NCBI RefSeq assembly: GCF_000745265.1
Contig: NZ_JQNN01000001.1
Span: 3,658,001-3,722,000, forward strand
Length of the DNA stretch: 64,000 bases
Reading direction: 5' to 3'
Source of the DNA: Massilia sp. 9096
Lineage (GTDB): Bacteria > Pseudomonadota > Gammaproteobacteria > Burkholderiales > Burkholderiaceae_D
Part shown: positions 18,841 to 27,677 of the stretch, piece after piece
Position numbering within the stretch: position 1 is the stretch's first letter
How the letters are laid out: the number at the start of each line of letters is the position of its first letter
Program-made: the position numbers and the translations under genes
Notes under the pieces: generated by a model
Seen by the model: only the letters and a program-made list of their open reading frames with translations
Told to the model about the DNA's origin: nothing
Database searches by the model: none

Positions 18841-18860
18841 GAAACTATTCTGAGCGTTTC
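18841..18860. promoter_or_regulatory. candidate LysR site
   Basis: GAAAC-N10-GTTTC lies in the 115-base space between the SDR start (18812) and the LysR start (18928). Spaced short inverted arms of this kind are usual for LysR-type regulators; binding here is inferred from position. Confidence 0.25.
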
Positions 18861-18927
18861 GACGGACGAGATAAATGGGCGCAAACCAGCTACACTATTC
18901 AACCTCCGTCAACAATCTTCCAAGTCC

Positions 18928-19836
18928 GTGGACCGTCTCGACGCCCTCCAGCTCTTCATCCGCATCGTCGAACAGGGCAGCTTCAGCCGCGCCGCCGACA
19001 TGCTCGGCATGCCTCGCGCCAGCGCCACCCATGCGATCAAGGAACTGGAAACGCGGCTCGGCACGCGTTTGCTCGAACGCAGCACGCGCCACGTGCGCCC
19101 TACTCTCGACGGCCAGGCTTATTACGAGCGCTGTGTGCAGGTGCTCAGCGACCTGGACGACGCCGAGGCCGCGTTCGGGCACATGGCGGCCAACCCGCGC
19201 GGGATGCTGCGGGTCGACATGTCGGGCTCGCAGGCGGCGCGCGTGGTGCTGCCGCGCATCGGGGAATTCCATGCGCGGTATCCGGACATCGAGCTGATGC
19301 TCAGCAGCGGCGACCGCCTGGTCGACCTGGTGCGCGAAGGCGTCGACGTGGTGATCCGCGCCGGCGTGCCGCGCGACGTCGACCTGGTCGCACGCAAGCT
19401 GGCCGAGATGGCGCAGGTGGTCTGCGCCAGCCCCGACTATTTGAAAAGCGCCGGCATCCCGCGCCATCCCGACGAGCTGGCGGCCCACCGCGCGGTGCGC
19501 TTCTTCGCCAGCAACGGCAACACCGATTACCCGTTCGAGCTGGCCGTCGACGGCCAGATGCGCCGCTATGATGTCGGCGGCTGGCTGTCGGTCAACGATG
19601 CCGAGACCTATTCGCTGGCGGCGCTGCGCGGCTGCGGCCTGATCCAGGTGCCGCGCTTTCACGTCGAGCAGGAACTGGCGGACGGCAGCCTGGTCGAAGT
19701 GCTGGCCGACTGGAACAGCCCGGCGCTGCCGGTGACCGCGCTCTACCCTTACCGGCGCCAGCTGTCGCCGCGCGTGCGCATGTTCGTCGAGTGGCTGGTG
19801 GAGATTTATGCGCAACGCTTCGGGGGCAGCGCTTGA
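18928..19836 (+). CDS. LysR-family regulator
   Basis: A 302-residue protein: winged helix-turn-helix at residues 1-60 (FIRIVEQGSFSRAADMLGM, TRLLERSTRHVRPT) and a periplasmic-binding-like effector domain from about 90. The start is taken as GTG 18928, which gives the usual MDRLDALQLF beginning; an in-frame ATG further up lies in the SDR gene and is rejected. No good ribosome site is visible. It probably controls the divergent SDR/tautomerase pair. The rhodanese gene may start inside its stop codon. Confidence 0.9.
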   Translation: MDRLDALQLFIRIVEQGSFSRAADMLGMPRASATHAIKELETRLGTRLLERSTRHVRPTLDGQAYYERCVQVLSDLDDAEAAFGHMAANPRGMLRVDMSGSQAARVVLPRIGEFHARYPDIELMLSSGDRLVDLVREGVDVVIRAGVPRDVDLVARKLAEMAQVVCASPDYLKSAGIPRHPDELAAHRAVRFFASNGNTDYPFELAVDGQMRRYDVGGWLSVNDAETYSLAALRGCGLIQVPRFHVEQELADGSLVEVLADWNSPALPVTALYPYRRQLSPRVRMFVEWLVEIYAQRFGGSA

Positions 19837-20801
19837 CGCCGCCCCTCGGCTTTCGCGCCGATCTGGCGCGCTGGCGCCAGCTCGTCGCACCGGACTGGAT
19901 CGCTGCGTTGGTCGCCGGCGCGCCGGTCGAGGCGGCGCCGCCGGAGGAATGGCGCCTGTTCGAGGTGGGCTGCGACGACCTGGATGCCTTCGGCAACGGC
20001 CATATCCCCGGCGCCGGCTACCTCGACACGATGAGGTTCGAGCACGGCCCGCTGTGGAACAAGGTGGACGACACGACGCTGGAACGGCTGCTGTGCGAAC
20101 TCGGCATCCGCCACGACACGACGGTCGTGCTGGTCGGACGCAATCCGCTGGCGGCCGCACGCGTGGCGCACCTGCTGTTGTACGCAGGCGTCACGGACGT
20201 GCGCCTGCTCGACGGCGGCTTCGATGCCTGGCGCCGTGCCGGGCTGGCGCTGGAAGCCGGCCCGGGCCGGTGCTGGCCGGCGGTGGCAAGGTTCGGCGCG
20301 ACGCTGCCGATGCGCCGCGAGTACCTGTTGAACATGGCCGCGACGCGCGCGCTGCCGGCGCACGGCGACGCCACGCTGGCCAGCATCCGCACCCGTGCAG
20401 AATACCTCGGTGAAACCTCGGGCTACAGCTACATCGACGCGCGCGGCGACATCCCGGGCGCGCTCTGGGGCCAGGCCGGCGCGGACGGCGACGTCAACAG
20501 CATGAGCGCCTACCAGGACGCTGCCGGCTGCATGAAGCCGGCCAGCGAAATCGCAGCGATGTGGGAAGCGGGCGGCATCGTGCCGGGGCGCCGCACGGTG
20601 TTTTATTGCGGCACCGGCTGGCGCGCCTCGCTGGCCTTCTTTTATGCGTGGCTGATGGGCTGGGAGCACATCGCCGTGTTCGACGGTGGCTGGTGCGAAT
20701 GGAGCCGCGATCCAGCCAATCCGGTCGTGTGCCGGGTCAGTTGCCCGCCACCACCATCTTCTCGATCAGGATCGAGCCGGTCGACTTGTTGCCGCGCGTA
20801 A
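19833..20801 (+). CDS. two-domain rhodanese (thiosulfate sulfurtransferase-like)
   Basis: A protein of about 322 residues with two rhodanese domains. The N-terminal one (GNGHIPGAGYLDT near residue 55) is without the active Cys. The C-terminal one carries the active loop CGTGWR with C259 (FYCGTGWRASLAFFYAW). It transfers sulfane sulfur, for example from thiosulfate or a persulfide, to an acceptor. The start is uncertain: TTG 19833 overlaps the LysR stop as TTGA and has a G run upstream; GTG 19791 is the alternative. The last 65 bases overlap the end of convergent pmbA, and the tail after PANPVVC is low-complexity. Confidence 0.82.
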   Translation: MTPPLGFRADLARWRQLVAPDWIAALVAGAPVEAAPPEEWRLFEVGCDDLDAFGNGHIPGAGYLDTMRFEHGPLWNKVDDTTLERLLCELGIRHDTTVVLVGRNPLAAARVAHLLLYAGVTDVRLLDGGFDAWRRAGLALEAGPGRCWPAVARFGATLPMRREYLLNMAATRALPAHGDATLASIRTRAEYLGETSGYSYIDARGDIPGALWGQAGADGDVNSMSAYQDAAGCMKPASEIAAMWEAGGIVPGRRTVFYCGTGWRASLAFFYAWLMGWEHIAVFDGGWCEWSRDPANPVVCRVSCPPPPSSRSGSSRSTCCRA

Positions 20802-22089
20802 GCACGTCGCTGCCGATGCCGACGATGGCCTGGAACATGTCCTTCATGTTGCCGGCGATGGTGATTTCCTCGACCGGGTACTGGATGACGCCGTTCTCGA
20901 CCCAGTAGCCGGACGCGCCGCGCGAGTAGTCGCCGGTGACGTAGTTGGTGCCTTGTCCCATCAGTTCCGTGACCAGCAGGCCGGTGCCCATCTTGCGCAG
21001 CATGCCTTCGAAGTCGTCGGTGCTCTTGGTGTCGCGCGAGACGATTTCCAGGTTGTGCGAGCCGCCGGCGTTGCCGGTGGTTTGCATGCCCAGCTTGCGC
21101 GCCGAATACGACGACAGGAAGTAGCCTTGCAGGACGCCGTCGCTGACGACCTTGCGCGTTTGCGTTTTCACGCCTTCCTCGTCGAACGGGGCCGAGCCGA
21201 CGCCGCCGACCACGTGCGGATCTTCGACGATCTGGATATGCGCCGGGAAGATGCTCTGGCCGAGCGAATCGAGCAGGAAGGTCGATTTACGGTACAGCGC
21301 GCCGCCCGAGGTGGCTTGCACGAAGGCGCCGAGCAGGCCGGCGGCCAGCGGAGCCTCGAACAGCACCGGGCAGGTGCGCGTATCGAGCTTGCGCGCGTGC
21401 AGGCGCGCGAGCGCGCGCTCGGCGGCGTAGCGGCCGACCTTTTCCGGGTCGGCGAGGTTTTTCGGGTCGCGCGCCGACGAGTACCAGTCGTCGCGCTGCA
21501 TGTGCGCGCCCTTGCCGGCGATCGGCGCGACCGACAGCGTGTGGCGCGAGAACGGGTAGCCGGCGCAGAAACCCAGGCTGTTGGCGGCAACAAAATGCGA
21601 CTGCTGCATGTAGACGCTGGCGCCTTCGCTGTTGGTGACGCGCTTGTCGACCGCGAAGGCGGCGGCTTCGCAGCGCTGCGCCAGCTCGACCGCATCCTCG
21701 GCGCTGATGTCCCATGGGTAGCACAGGCGCAGGTCGCGCGGGTTCATCTCCAGCAGTTCGGCGTCGGGCAGGCCGGCGGCCGGGTCTTCGGCGGTGAAGC
21801 GGGCGATGTTGTAGGCCGCCTCCACCGTCGCGCGCAGCGAGGCGCTCGAAAAGTCGGACGTGTTGGCGTGGCCGCGGCGCTGGCCGCAGTAGACCGTCAC
21901 GCCGATGCCCTTGTCCTTGTTCTGCTCGATAGTCTCGATCTGGCCCTTGCGCACCGTGACCGCCAGTCCGCTACCCTCGCTGATCTCGACGGCCGCATTG
22001 CTGGCGCCGGTTTCCTTGGCGATCGCCAGCACGTCCTGTGCGAGCTGCTTGAGCTGGTCCTGGGTATGGGTGAAGACGGAGTCGTTCAT
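20737..22089 (-). CDS. pmbA: TldD/PmbA-family metalloprotease subunit PmbA (TldE)
   Basis: A 450-residue PmbA protein. It carries GIGVTVYCGQRRGHANTSDFS near residues 66-85 and GNAGGSHNLEIV near 342, both typical of this half of the TldD/TldE heterodimer. In E. coli the pair degrades CcdA and matures microcin B17; PmbA itself lacks the HExxxH zinc motif of TldD. tldD is not in the window. The neighbourhood with divergent darP is the classic one. A ribosome site is weak. Confidence 0.95.
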   Translation of the reverse strand: MNDSVFTHTQDQLKQLAQDVLAIAKETGASNAAVEISEGSGLAVTVRKGQIETIEQNKDKGIGVTVYCGQRRGHANTSDFSSASLRATVEAAYNIARFTAEDPAAGLPDAELLEMNPRDLRLCYPWDISAEDAVELAQRCEAAAFAVDKRVTNSEGASVYMQQSHFVAANSLGFCAGYPFSRHTLSVAPIAGKGAHMQRDDWYSSARDPKNLADPEKVGRYAAERALARLHARKLDTRTCPVLFEAPLAAGLLGAFVQATSGGALYRKSTFLLDSLGQSIFPAHIQIVEDPHVVGGVGSAPFDEEGVKTQTRKVVSDGVLQGYFLSSYSARKLGMQTTGNAGGSHNLEIVSRDTKSTDDFEGMLRKMGTGLLVTELMGQGTNYVTGDYSRGASGYWVENGVIQYPVEEITIAGNMKDMFQAIVGIGSDVLTRGNKSTGSILIEKMVVAGN

Positions 22090-22157
22090 GTGCGTTTTTC
22101 GTAGCGAGCCCTAAAACAGTTATCATAGCAGCCGTTTACTGTTTTTACCGTCACATC

Positions 22158-22760
22158 ATGCCAAACGCAAATCGCGGCTCGGTCGGCTTCCGCTCCGACG
22201 AATTCGACCAGGAATACGAGCGCCCGTCGAAATCCGAAATGAAGCGCCATAGCGACGCGCTGCAAAAGCTCGGCGAACAGCTCATCGAGGCCCCGCGCGA
22301 CCGCGTCAAGCGCGTGCCGATGCCGGACAACGTGCGCGAGGCCATCCTGATGTGCCAGACCATCACCAACCACGAAGGCCGGCGCCGCCAGCTGCAGTTC
22401 GTCGGCAAACTGATGCGCACGCTGGACGAGGAAGAAGTCGGCGTCATCCAGCGCACCATCGAAAGCTGGAAAGGCACCTCGCGCGCCGAAGCGGCCGCCC
22501 TGCACGCGCTCGAGCGCCGCCGCGACAAGCTGCTGGCCGACGACAAGGCGCTGACCCAGCTGCTGGAAGAGCATCCGCACCTGGACGTGCAGCAGCTGCG
22601 CACCCTGATCCGCAATGCGCGCAAGGAGCAGGCCGAGCACAAGCCGCCCAAGGCCTACCGCGAAATCTTCCAGATCCTCAAAGACCTGGCCAAGCCTGCC
22701 AAGGCCGCGCCGGGCGAAGAAGACGACGGCGACGTCGACGAGGATGCCGACCAGGAGTGA
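22158..22760 (+). CDS. darP: ribosome-associated protein DarP (YjgA)
   Basis: A 200-residue, highly charged protein of the YjgA family (SKSEMKRHSDALQKLGEQLI near residues 25-45, RRRQLQFVGKLMR near 77). DarP binds late 50S precursors and helps 23S peptidyl-transferase-centre maturation in E. coli. The C-terminus is a strongly acidic tail (EEDDGDVDEDADQE). There is no evident ribosome site before the ATG. mog follows after 4 bases, so both are probably on one mRNA. Confidence 0.93.
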   Translation: MPNANRGSVGFRSDEFDQEYERPSKSEMKRHSDALQKLGEQLIEAPRDRVKRVPMPDNVREAILMCQTITNHEGRRRQLQFVGKLMRTLDEEEVGVIQRTIESWKGTSRAEAAALHALERRRDKLLADDKALTQLLEEHPHLDVQQLRTLIRNARKEQAEHKPPKAYREIFQILKDLAKPAKAAPGEEDDGDVDEDADQE

Positions 22761-22764
22761 GGCC

Positions 22765-23385
22765 ATGAGTCTGGATAATAAGGTAGAGGAACTGGTGATC
22801 GGCCTGGTGTCGGTCTCGGACCGCGCCAGCGGCGGGGTCTACGAGGACAAGGGCATCCCGGCGCTGCAGGATTGGCTGCGGTCGGCCCTGACCACGCCGT
22901 TTCGCGTCGAGACCCGCCTGATCCCGGACGACCGCGCCAGCATCGAAGCCACGCTGATCGAGCTGGTCGACACGGCGCGCTGCCACCTGGTGCTGACCAC
23001 CGGCGGCACCGGCCCGGCGCGGCGCGACGTCACGCCGGAAGCGACGCTGGCGATCGGCACCAAGGAAATGCCGGGCTTCGGCGAGCAGATGCGCCAGATC
23101 AGCCTGCACTTCGTGCCGACCGCGATCCTGTCGCGCCAGACCGCCGTCATCCGCGAGACCGCCGACGGCCATGCCGCGCTGGTGATGAACCTGCCGGGCC
23201 AGCCGAAATCGATCAAGGAAACGCTGGAAGGCTTGAGGGACGCCGCCGGCAACACGCTGGTGGGCGGCATCTTTGCCGCCGTCCCCTACTGCATCGACCT
23301 GATCGGCGGTCCCTACAGCGACACCAATCCGGACGTCTGCAAGGCGTTCCGTCCCAAGTCGGCGCAGCGCCCGCCGGCTCAATAA
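22765..23385 (+). CDS. mog: molybdopterin adenylyltransferase Mog
   Basis: A 206-residue protein: IGLVSVSDRASGGVYEDKGI near residues 12-31, TTGGTGPARRDVTPEATLAI near 74-93 and LPGQPKSIKETL near 145 are the Mog/MoaB signatures. It adenylylates molybdopterin before molybdenum insertion by MoeA. Start at 22765 with GAGTGAGGCC in front; the stop of darP is 4 bases upstream. No other molybdenum-cofactor gene is in the window. Confidence 0.95.
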   Translation: MSLDNKVEELVIGLVSVSDRASGGVYEDKGIPALQDWLRSALTTPFRVETRLIPDDRASIEATLIELVDTARCHLVLTTGGTGPARRDVTPEATLAIGTKEMPGFGEQMRQISLHFVPTAILSRQTAVIRETADGHAALVMNLPGQPKSIKETLEGLRDAAGNTLVGGIFAAVPYCIDLIGGPYSDTNPDVCKAFRPKSAQRPPAQ

Positions 23386-23401
23386 GCGACAAGGAATCCG
23401 C

Positions 23402-24070
23402 ATGAGCGAGCTGCTCGAACACGTCACGATCGATACCGACGACAACCCGCAAGCCTCCGTGATCTGGCTGCACGGCCTGGGCGCCGACGGCAACGACTTC
23501 GTGCCCATCGTGCGCGAGCTCGACCTGGCCGGCATCAACGGCATCCGCTTCATCTTCCCGCATTCGCGCCGCATTCCGGTCACCGTCAACGGCGGCTACG
23601 TGATGCGCGCCTGGTACGACATCACCGGCGCCGAGCTGGTGCGGCGCGAAGACGAAGCCGGCCTGCGCGCCTCGCAGCTGGAAATCGAAGCCTTCATCGC
23701 GCGCGAAAAGGCGCGCGGCATCCCGGCCTCGCGCATCGTGCTGGCCGGCTTCTCGCAAGGCTGCGCGATGACGATCCAGACCGGCCTGCGCCATCCGGAA
23801 ACGCTGGCCGGCATGGTCTGCCTGTCCGGCTACGTGCCGCTGGCCGACAAGCTGGGCGCGGAGCGCACCCAGGAAAGCCTGGCCACGCCGATCTTCATGG
23901 CCCACGGCCGCCACGACAACGTGGTGCCGTTCGCGCGCGCCCAGCAGTCGCGCGACGTGGTGACCCAACTGGGCTACCAGGTCGAGTGGCACGAGTACGC
24001 GATGCAGCACACGGTCTGCCTGGAAGAAGTCCAGGCGCTCTCCAACTTCTTCAAGAAAGTGCTGGGCTAG
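23402..24070 (+). CDS. alpha/beta-hydrolase carboxylesterase (YpfH/phospholipase-carboxylesterase family)
   Basis: A 222-residue compact hydrolase with the complete triad: S118 in GFSQG, D172 in HGRHDNVV and H203 in MQHTVC; the oxyanion HGLGADGND is at residues 22-30. The family hydrolyses short acyl esters or acyl-protein/lipid thioesters. Cytoplasmic, no signal peptide. It lies 16 bases after mog and 3 bases before the small acidic protein gene. Confidence 0.93.
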   Translation: MSELLEHVTIDTDDNPQASVIWLHGLGADGNDFVPIVRELDLAGINGIRFIFPHSRRIPVTVNGGYVMRAWYDITGAELVRREDEAGLRASQLEIEAFIAREKARGIPASRIVLAGFSQGCAMTIQTGLRHPETLAGMVCLSGYVPLADKLGAERTQESLATPIFMAHGRHDNVVPFARAQQSRDVVTQLGYQVEWHEYAMQHTVCLEEVQALSNFFKKVLG

Positions 24071-24073
24071 ACG

Positions 24074-24274
24074 ATGGCAAAGAAGGAAGAAAAGCTCGAC
24101 GACGAGACGCTGGCGCTGATCAACTGGTGCATCGAGGTCGAAGGCCACCTGGTCGCCGGCGGCGCCACCCAGAAACAGGCGCAGGAGCACATCGAGGAAC
24201 AGGTCGAGTGGTTCACCGACCTGTTCTACGACGGCTTGACGCCGGAGGAAGCGGCCAAGGAAGCGCTGGCCTGA
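24074..24274 (+). CDS. small acidic protein, unknown
   Basis: A 66-residue acidic helical protein (DDETLALINWCIEVEGHL, then EEQVEWFTDLFYDGLTPEEAAKEAL). One Cys, no membrane segment. It begins 3 bases after the esterase stop and is probably cotranscribed with it. I do not recognise the family. A GCTGGC/GCCAGC hairpin follows around the stop codon (24265-24282) without a clear T run. Confidence 0.7.
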   Translation: MAKKEEKLDDETLALINWCIEVEGHLVAGGATQKQAQEHIEEQVEWFTDLFYDGLTPEEAAKEALA

Positions 24275-24295
24275 GCGCCAGCCGCTCCATTCTCT

Positions 24296-25075
24296 TCAAC
24301 GCTGCCCGGGAATATTGAATCCGCCATCGGCGCAGATGCTCTGCCCGGTGACGAAGCGTGCGCCGTCCCCGGCCAGCCAGACGGCCACGTCGGCGATGTC
24401 GGCCGGCTGGCCGACGCGTTGCAGCGGCGTGTAGGCGGCGACCGCTTCCAGCAGCTCCGCAGGCATGCCCGACGTCATCGGGGTGACGGTGAGTCCCGGA
24501 TTGACGTTGTTGATGCGGATCCCCTCGCGCCCGACCTCCACGGCGACAGAGCGGGTCATGGCGTCGAGCGCGCCCTTGCTGGCCCCATAGATCGACAGCC
24601 CAGGCGTGCCGTTGGTCGACGCGATCGACGAGGTGTTGACGATCGATCCGCCGTGGCCGAGGGCGCGCATCGCCATGATCTCGTGCTTGACCAGCAGCCA
24701 CACCCCTTTGACGTTGGTCGCGAACACGTGCTCGAAGTCCTCGAGCGTCAGCTGTTCGATCGGTCCATAGGCCGTCACGCCGGCGTTGTTGAAGGCGACG
24801 TCGAGCCGGCCGAATGCGTCGACGGCGCGCTTGACCAAGGCCGCCACCTGGGCTTCGTCGGCGACGTCGGTCGGTACGGCGATCGCCTCCCCTCCTGCGG
24901 CGGCGATCTCCGCCGCCACCTCTTCCAGCTCGACCCGGCGGCGGCCGGCCAGCACGACGCGGGCGCCTTGCCTGGCGAACGCCAGTGCGGCGGCGCGGCC
25001 GATGCCGGAACCGGCGCCGGTGACAAGTGCGACTTTGCCCGACAGCTGGAACGTCGATTCGATATGGGTGGACAT
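24296..25075 (-). CDS. short-chain dehydrogenase/reductase (SDR)
   Basis: A 259-residue classical SDR: TGAGSGIGRAAALAF (residues 19-33), NNAG near 96, Ser in NTSSIAS and the catalytic YGASK near 164. It ends with the PGQR-type tail after GQSICADGGFN. The Arg pair in VVLAGRRRVELEE suggests NADP preference. It is divergent from a LysR gene, as in the similar pair at 18.1-19.8 kb. Substrate unknown. Confidence 0.9.
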   Translation of the reverse strand: MSTHIESTFQLSGKVALVTGAGSGIGRAAALAFARQGARVVLAGRRRVELEEVAAEIAAAGGEAIAVPTDVADEAQVAALVKRAVDAFGRLDVAFNNAGVTAYGPIEQLTLEDFEHVFATNVKGVWLLVKHEIMAMRALGHGGSIVNTSSIASTNGTPGLSIYGASKGALDAMTRSVAVEVGREGIRINNVNPGLTVTPMTSGMPAELLEAVAAYTPLQRVGQPADIADVAVWLAGDGARFVTGQSICADGGFNIPGQR

Positions 25076-25176
25076 GAGAGCTCCTTCAGAAATGGTGGAA
25101 GCCCATGGTAGGCATGGTGGTGCCGCTCAACAATGCGCTAATATTTGCACGACTTGATGAGCGGAGTTCAACAATC

Positions 25177-26070
25177 ATGCGCGGCAGCGAATACACGGAA
25201 TTGATGTCCCTGGTCGAGGTGGTGCGCCAGCGCAGTTTTCGCAAGGCGGCCAGGCAGCTTGGCCTGACGCCGTCGGCGCTCAGCCATACCATCCGCGCGC
25301 TCGAACAGCGCATGCAAGTGCGGCTGCTGAACCGAACCACGCGCAGCCTGTCGCCGACCGAAGCCGGCAGCCTGCTGCTGGAACGCATTGCACCGGCCTT
25401 CGACGAGATCGCCGCCGCCGTGGCCTCGGCGCGCCGCCTGCAGGATCATCCGACCGGGGTGGTACGCCTGAACGTGCCCGGCGTCGCCGCCCACGTCGTG
25501 CTGGCGCCGCTGCTGCCCCTGTTCGCACGCGCCTATCCCGACATCCGGCTGGAGGTGACGATCGAGGACGGCCTGGTCGACATCGTCGAAAGCGGATTCG
25601 ACGCCGGCATCCGTCCGGGGCAACGGCTGCAGCGCGACATGATCGCCCTGCGGCTCACGCCCGACCTGAGGACCGCCGTCGTGTGTGCGCCTGCGTACCT
25701 GCAGGCGCGCGCGGCGCCGAAGACGCCGCATGACCTGGCGGCGCATGCCTGCCTGATGTACCGATGGAAGGAAAGCGGGCGTGTCTACCCATGGCCGCTG
25801 GGGCGCACCGGCGAAGCCGTCGACATCCAGTTCGACGGCACGATGTCGAGCAACGATCTCGGCATGATCATGGCCACCTGCCTGGCCGGCGGCGGCATCG
25901 CGTGCCTCGCGCGCGAACTGGTCGCGCCCTACCTCGCCAGCGGACAACTGGTCAGCCTGCTCGAAGACTGGTGCCAGAGTTCGCCCGGCTTCTTCCTGTA
26001 CTACCCGAGCCGCCAGACCTCGGCGGCGGTGCGCGCCTTCATCGATTTCATGAAGGCCCATACGGGCTAG
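25177..26070 (+). CDS. LysR-family regulator
   Basis: A 297-residue LysR protein: helix-turn-helix SFRKAARQLGLTPSALSHTIRALEQRMQ (residues about 18-45), wing LLNRTTRSLSPTEAG, effector domain from about 90 (TGVVRLNVPGVAAH). The start at 25177 (MRGSEYTELMSLVEV) fits the family; GCGGAG about 10 bases before it is a weak ribosome site. It probably governs the divergent SDR, 101 bases away. Confidence 0.9.
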   Translation: MRGSEYTELMSLVEVVRQRSFRKAARQLGLTPSALSHTIRALEQRMQVRLLNRTTRSLSPTEAGSLLLERIAPAFDEIAAAVASARRLQDHPTGVVRLNVPGVAAHVVLAPLLPLFARAYPDIRLEVTIEDGLVDIVESGFDAGIRPGQRLQRDMIALRLTPDLRTAVVCAPAYLQARAAPKTPHDLAAHACLMYRWKESGRVYPWPLGRTGEAVDIQFDGTMSSNDLGMIMATCLAGGGIACLARELVAPYLASGQLVSLLEDWCQSSPGFFLYYPSRQTSAAVRAFIDFMKAHTG

Positions 26071-26124
26071 TCAGGCGGTCTTCACCGGCCCGCGCTCGAC
26101 GCCGCGGTCAAGGCGATCGGGTAA

Positions 26125-26976
26125 TTACGCCTTCGGAAAGGCCAGCACTTCCTGCTGCTGCTCGCCCAGGCCCGCGATCCCCAGGCGCAGCGTGTCGCCC
26201 TTCTTGAGGAAACGCTGCGGCGTGCGGCCGAAGCCCACGCCCGGCGGCGTGCCGGTGCAGATGATGTCGCCGGGTTCGAGCGTCATGAAGCGCGACAGGT
26301 AGCTGACGATTTCGGCCACCGAGAAGATCATGTTGCTGGTGTTCCCGGTCTGCATGCGCTTGCCGTTGACTTCCAGGTAGAGGTCGAGGTCCTGCACGTC
26401 GAAGATCTCGTCCTTGGTGACCAGGAACGGACCGACCGGGCCGAAGGTGTCGCAGCCTTTGCCCTTGTCCCACTGCGAACCCAGCTCGAACTGGTAGGCG
26501 CGCTCGGAGACGTCGTTGACCACGCAGTAGCCGGCCACGTACTTGAGCGCGTCTTCTTCGCTCACGTACTGCGCGCGCGTGCCGATGATCACGCCCAGCT
26601 CGACTTCCCAGTCGGTCTTTTTGGAGCCTTTCGGCAGCTGGATCGGGTCGTCCGGACCGGACAGGCTGGTGGTCGCCTTCATGAACATGATCGGTTCCTT
26701 CGGGATCGCCGCGCCGACTTCGGCCGCGTGGTCCGAGTAGTTCATGCCGATGCCGATGAACTTGCCGACGCCCTTGACCGGCACGCCGAGACGCGGGTTG
26801 CCGCGCACCAGCGGCAGGGTCTTCCAGTCGACCTTGGCGAGCTTCCTGAGCGCCTTCTCGGACAGCACGGCGCCGTCGATGTCGTCGATCACGCCGGACA
26901 GGTCGCGCAGGCGGCCTTCTTCGTCGAACAGGCCAGGTTTTTCCTTACCGGGGCGGCCGTAGCGAACTAACCTCAT
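26125..26976 (-). CDS. fumarylacetoacetate-hydrolase family protein
   Basis: A 283-residue FAH-fold protein: GIGMNYSDHAAEVGAAIP near residues 76-93, the metal-binding WEVELGVIIG near 124 and DIICTGTPPGVGFG near 240. Relatives are ureidoglycolate lyases, 2,4-diketo-3-deoxy-fuconate hydrolases and other C-C hydrolases acting on 2,4-diketo acids; the sequence alone does not choose. AGAGGAACGAGAAT stands before the ATG at 26976. No neighbouring pathway gene is evident. Confidence 0.9.
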   Translation of the reverse strand: MRLVRYGRPGKEKPGLFDEEGRLRDLSGVIDDIDGAVLSEKALRKLAKVDWKTLPLVRGNPRLGVPVKGVGKFIGIGMNYSDHAAEVGAAIPKEPIMFMKATTSLSGPDDPIQLPKGSKKTDWEVELGVIIGTRAQYVSEEDALKYVAGYCVVNDVSERAYQFELGSQWDKGKGCDTFGPVGPFLVTKDEIFDVQDLDLYLEVNGKRMQTGNTSNMIFSVAEIVSYLSRFMTLEPGDIICTGTPPGVGFGRTPQRFLKKGDTLRLGIAGLGEQQQEVLAFPKA

Positions 26977-27166
26977 ATTCTCGTTCCTCTGGATAAGCTT
27001 GGGAATCGTCCATTTTACCGGACGCCGAACCGATGCGTGGCCGTCGCATCGATGCGGCATCGGCCAGTCTCTTCGGTTCCTCCTTGCGGCAGCGCAAACC
27101 TGCAGCGTCGCCCCCAGCGTACTGTGCCAAATGCACTTAGGAAATTTTTATCAGGGGACGCTCCGT

Positions 27167-27661
27167 GTGAAACCGCAATTTGCCGCGCTGGGCCTGGCGC
27201 TTGCCGCCGCTGCCGTTTTTGCCGCCGCCCCTGTTGGCGCGCCCGTCGCATCCGCCGCGCCCGCCACGCAGGAGGCGCAGGCGGCGGTGGCCCTGGTCGA
27301 ACAGGGCGCCGCTTTCCTGCGCGCCCGGGGCAAGGCCGAGCTGATCCGGCGCATCAATGCGCGCGACCCACTGTTCCGGCGCGGCGGCCTGACCCTTCAC
27401 ATGGTCGATGCCAGGACCGGCGTCGCGCTCGCCGATCCGGTCCACCCATCGCTGGTCGGTCTGGACCTGCTCGACGTGCCCGACGCCGTTGGCCGCGCGT
27501 ACCGGCGCGACATCGTCGCCCTCGCGGCCGGCCGCGGCCAGGGCTGGGTCGAGCACACGTACAAGAATCCGGCCGATGGCGGCATCCAAGCCTGGAGCGA
27601 CTACATCCTCCGGGTCGGCGACGCGGTGCTGGTGTCAGGCATCGCCAGAGATCATCGATAA
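27167..27661 (+). CDS. periplasmic single-Cache-domain protein
   Basis: A 164-residue protein with a signal peptide (hydrophobic [16 protein letters not shown], cleavage near SAA-PAT) and one small Cache-type sensor domain ([54 protein letters not shown]). The start is taken as GTG 27167, with AGGGGACGCTCC upstream; ATG 27131 is in frame but would put 12 extra residues before the signal. It ends 16 bases before the chemoreceptor and is probably cotranscribed. It is a paralogue of the protein at 32992. A ligand-binding role for the receptor is an inference. Confidence 0.82.
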   Translation: MKPQFAALGLALAAAAVFAAAPVGAPVASAAPATQEAQAAVALVEQGAAFLRARGKAELIRRINARDPLFRRGGLTLHMVDARTGVALADPVHPSLVGLDLLDVPDAVGRAYRRDIVALAAGRGQGWVEHTYKNPADGGIQAWSDYILRVGDAVLVSGIARDHR

Positions 27662-27677
27662 CCACCCAGGAGAAGTC

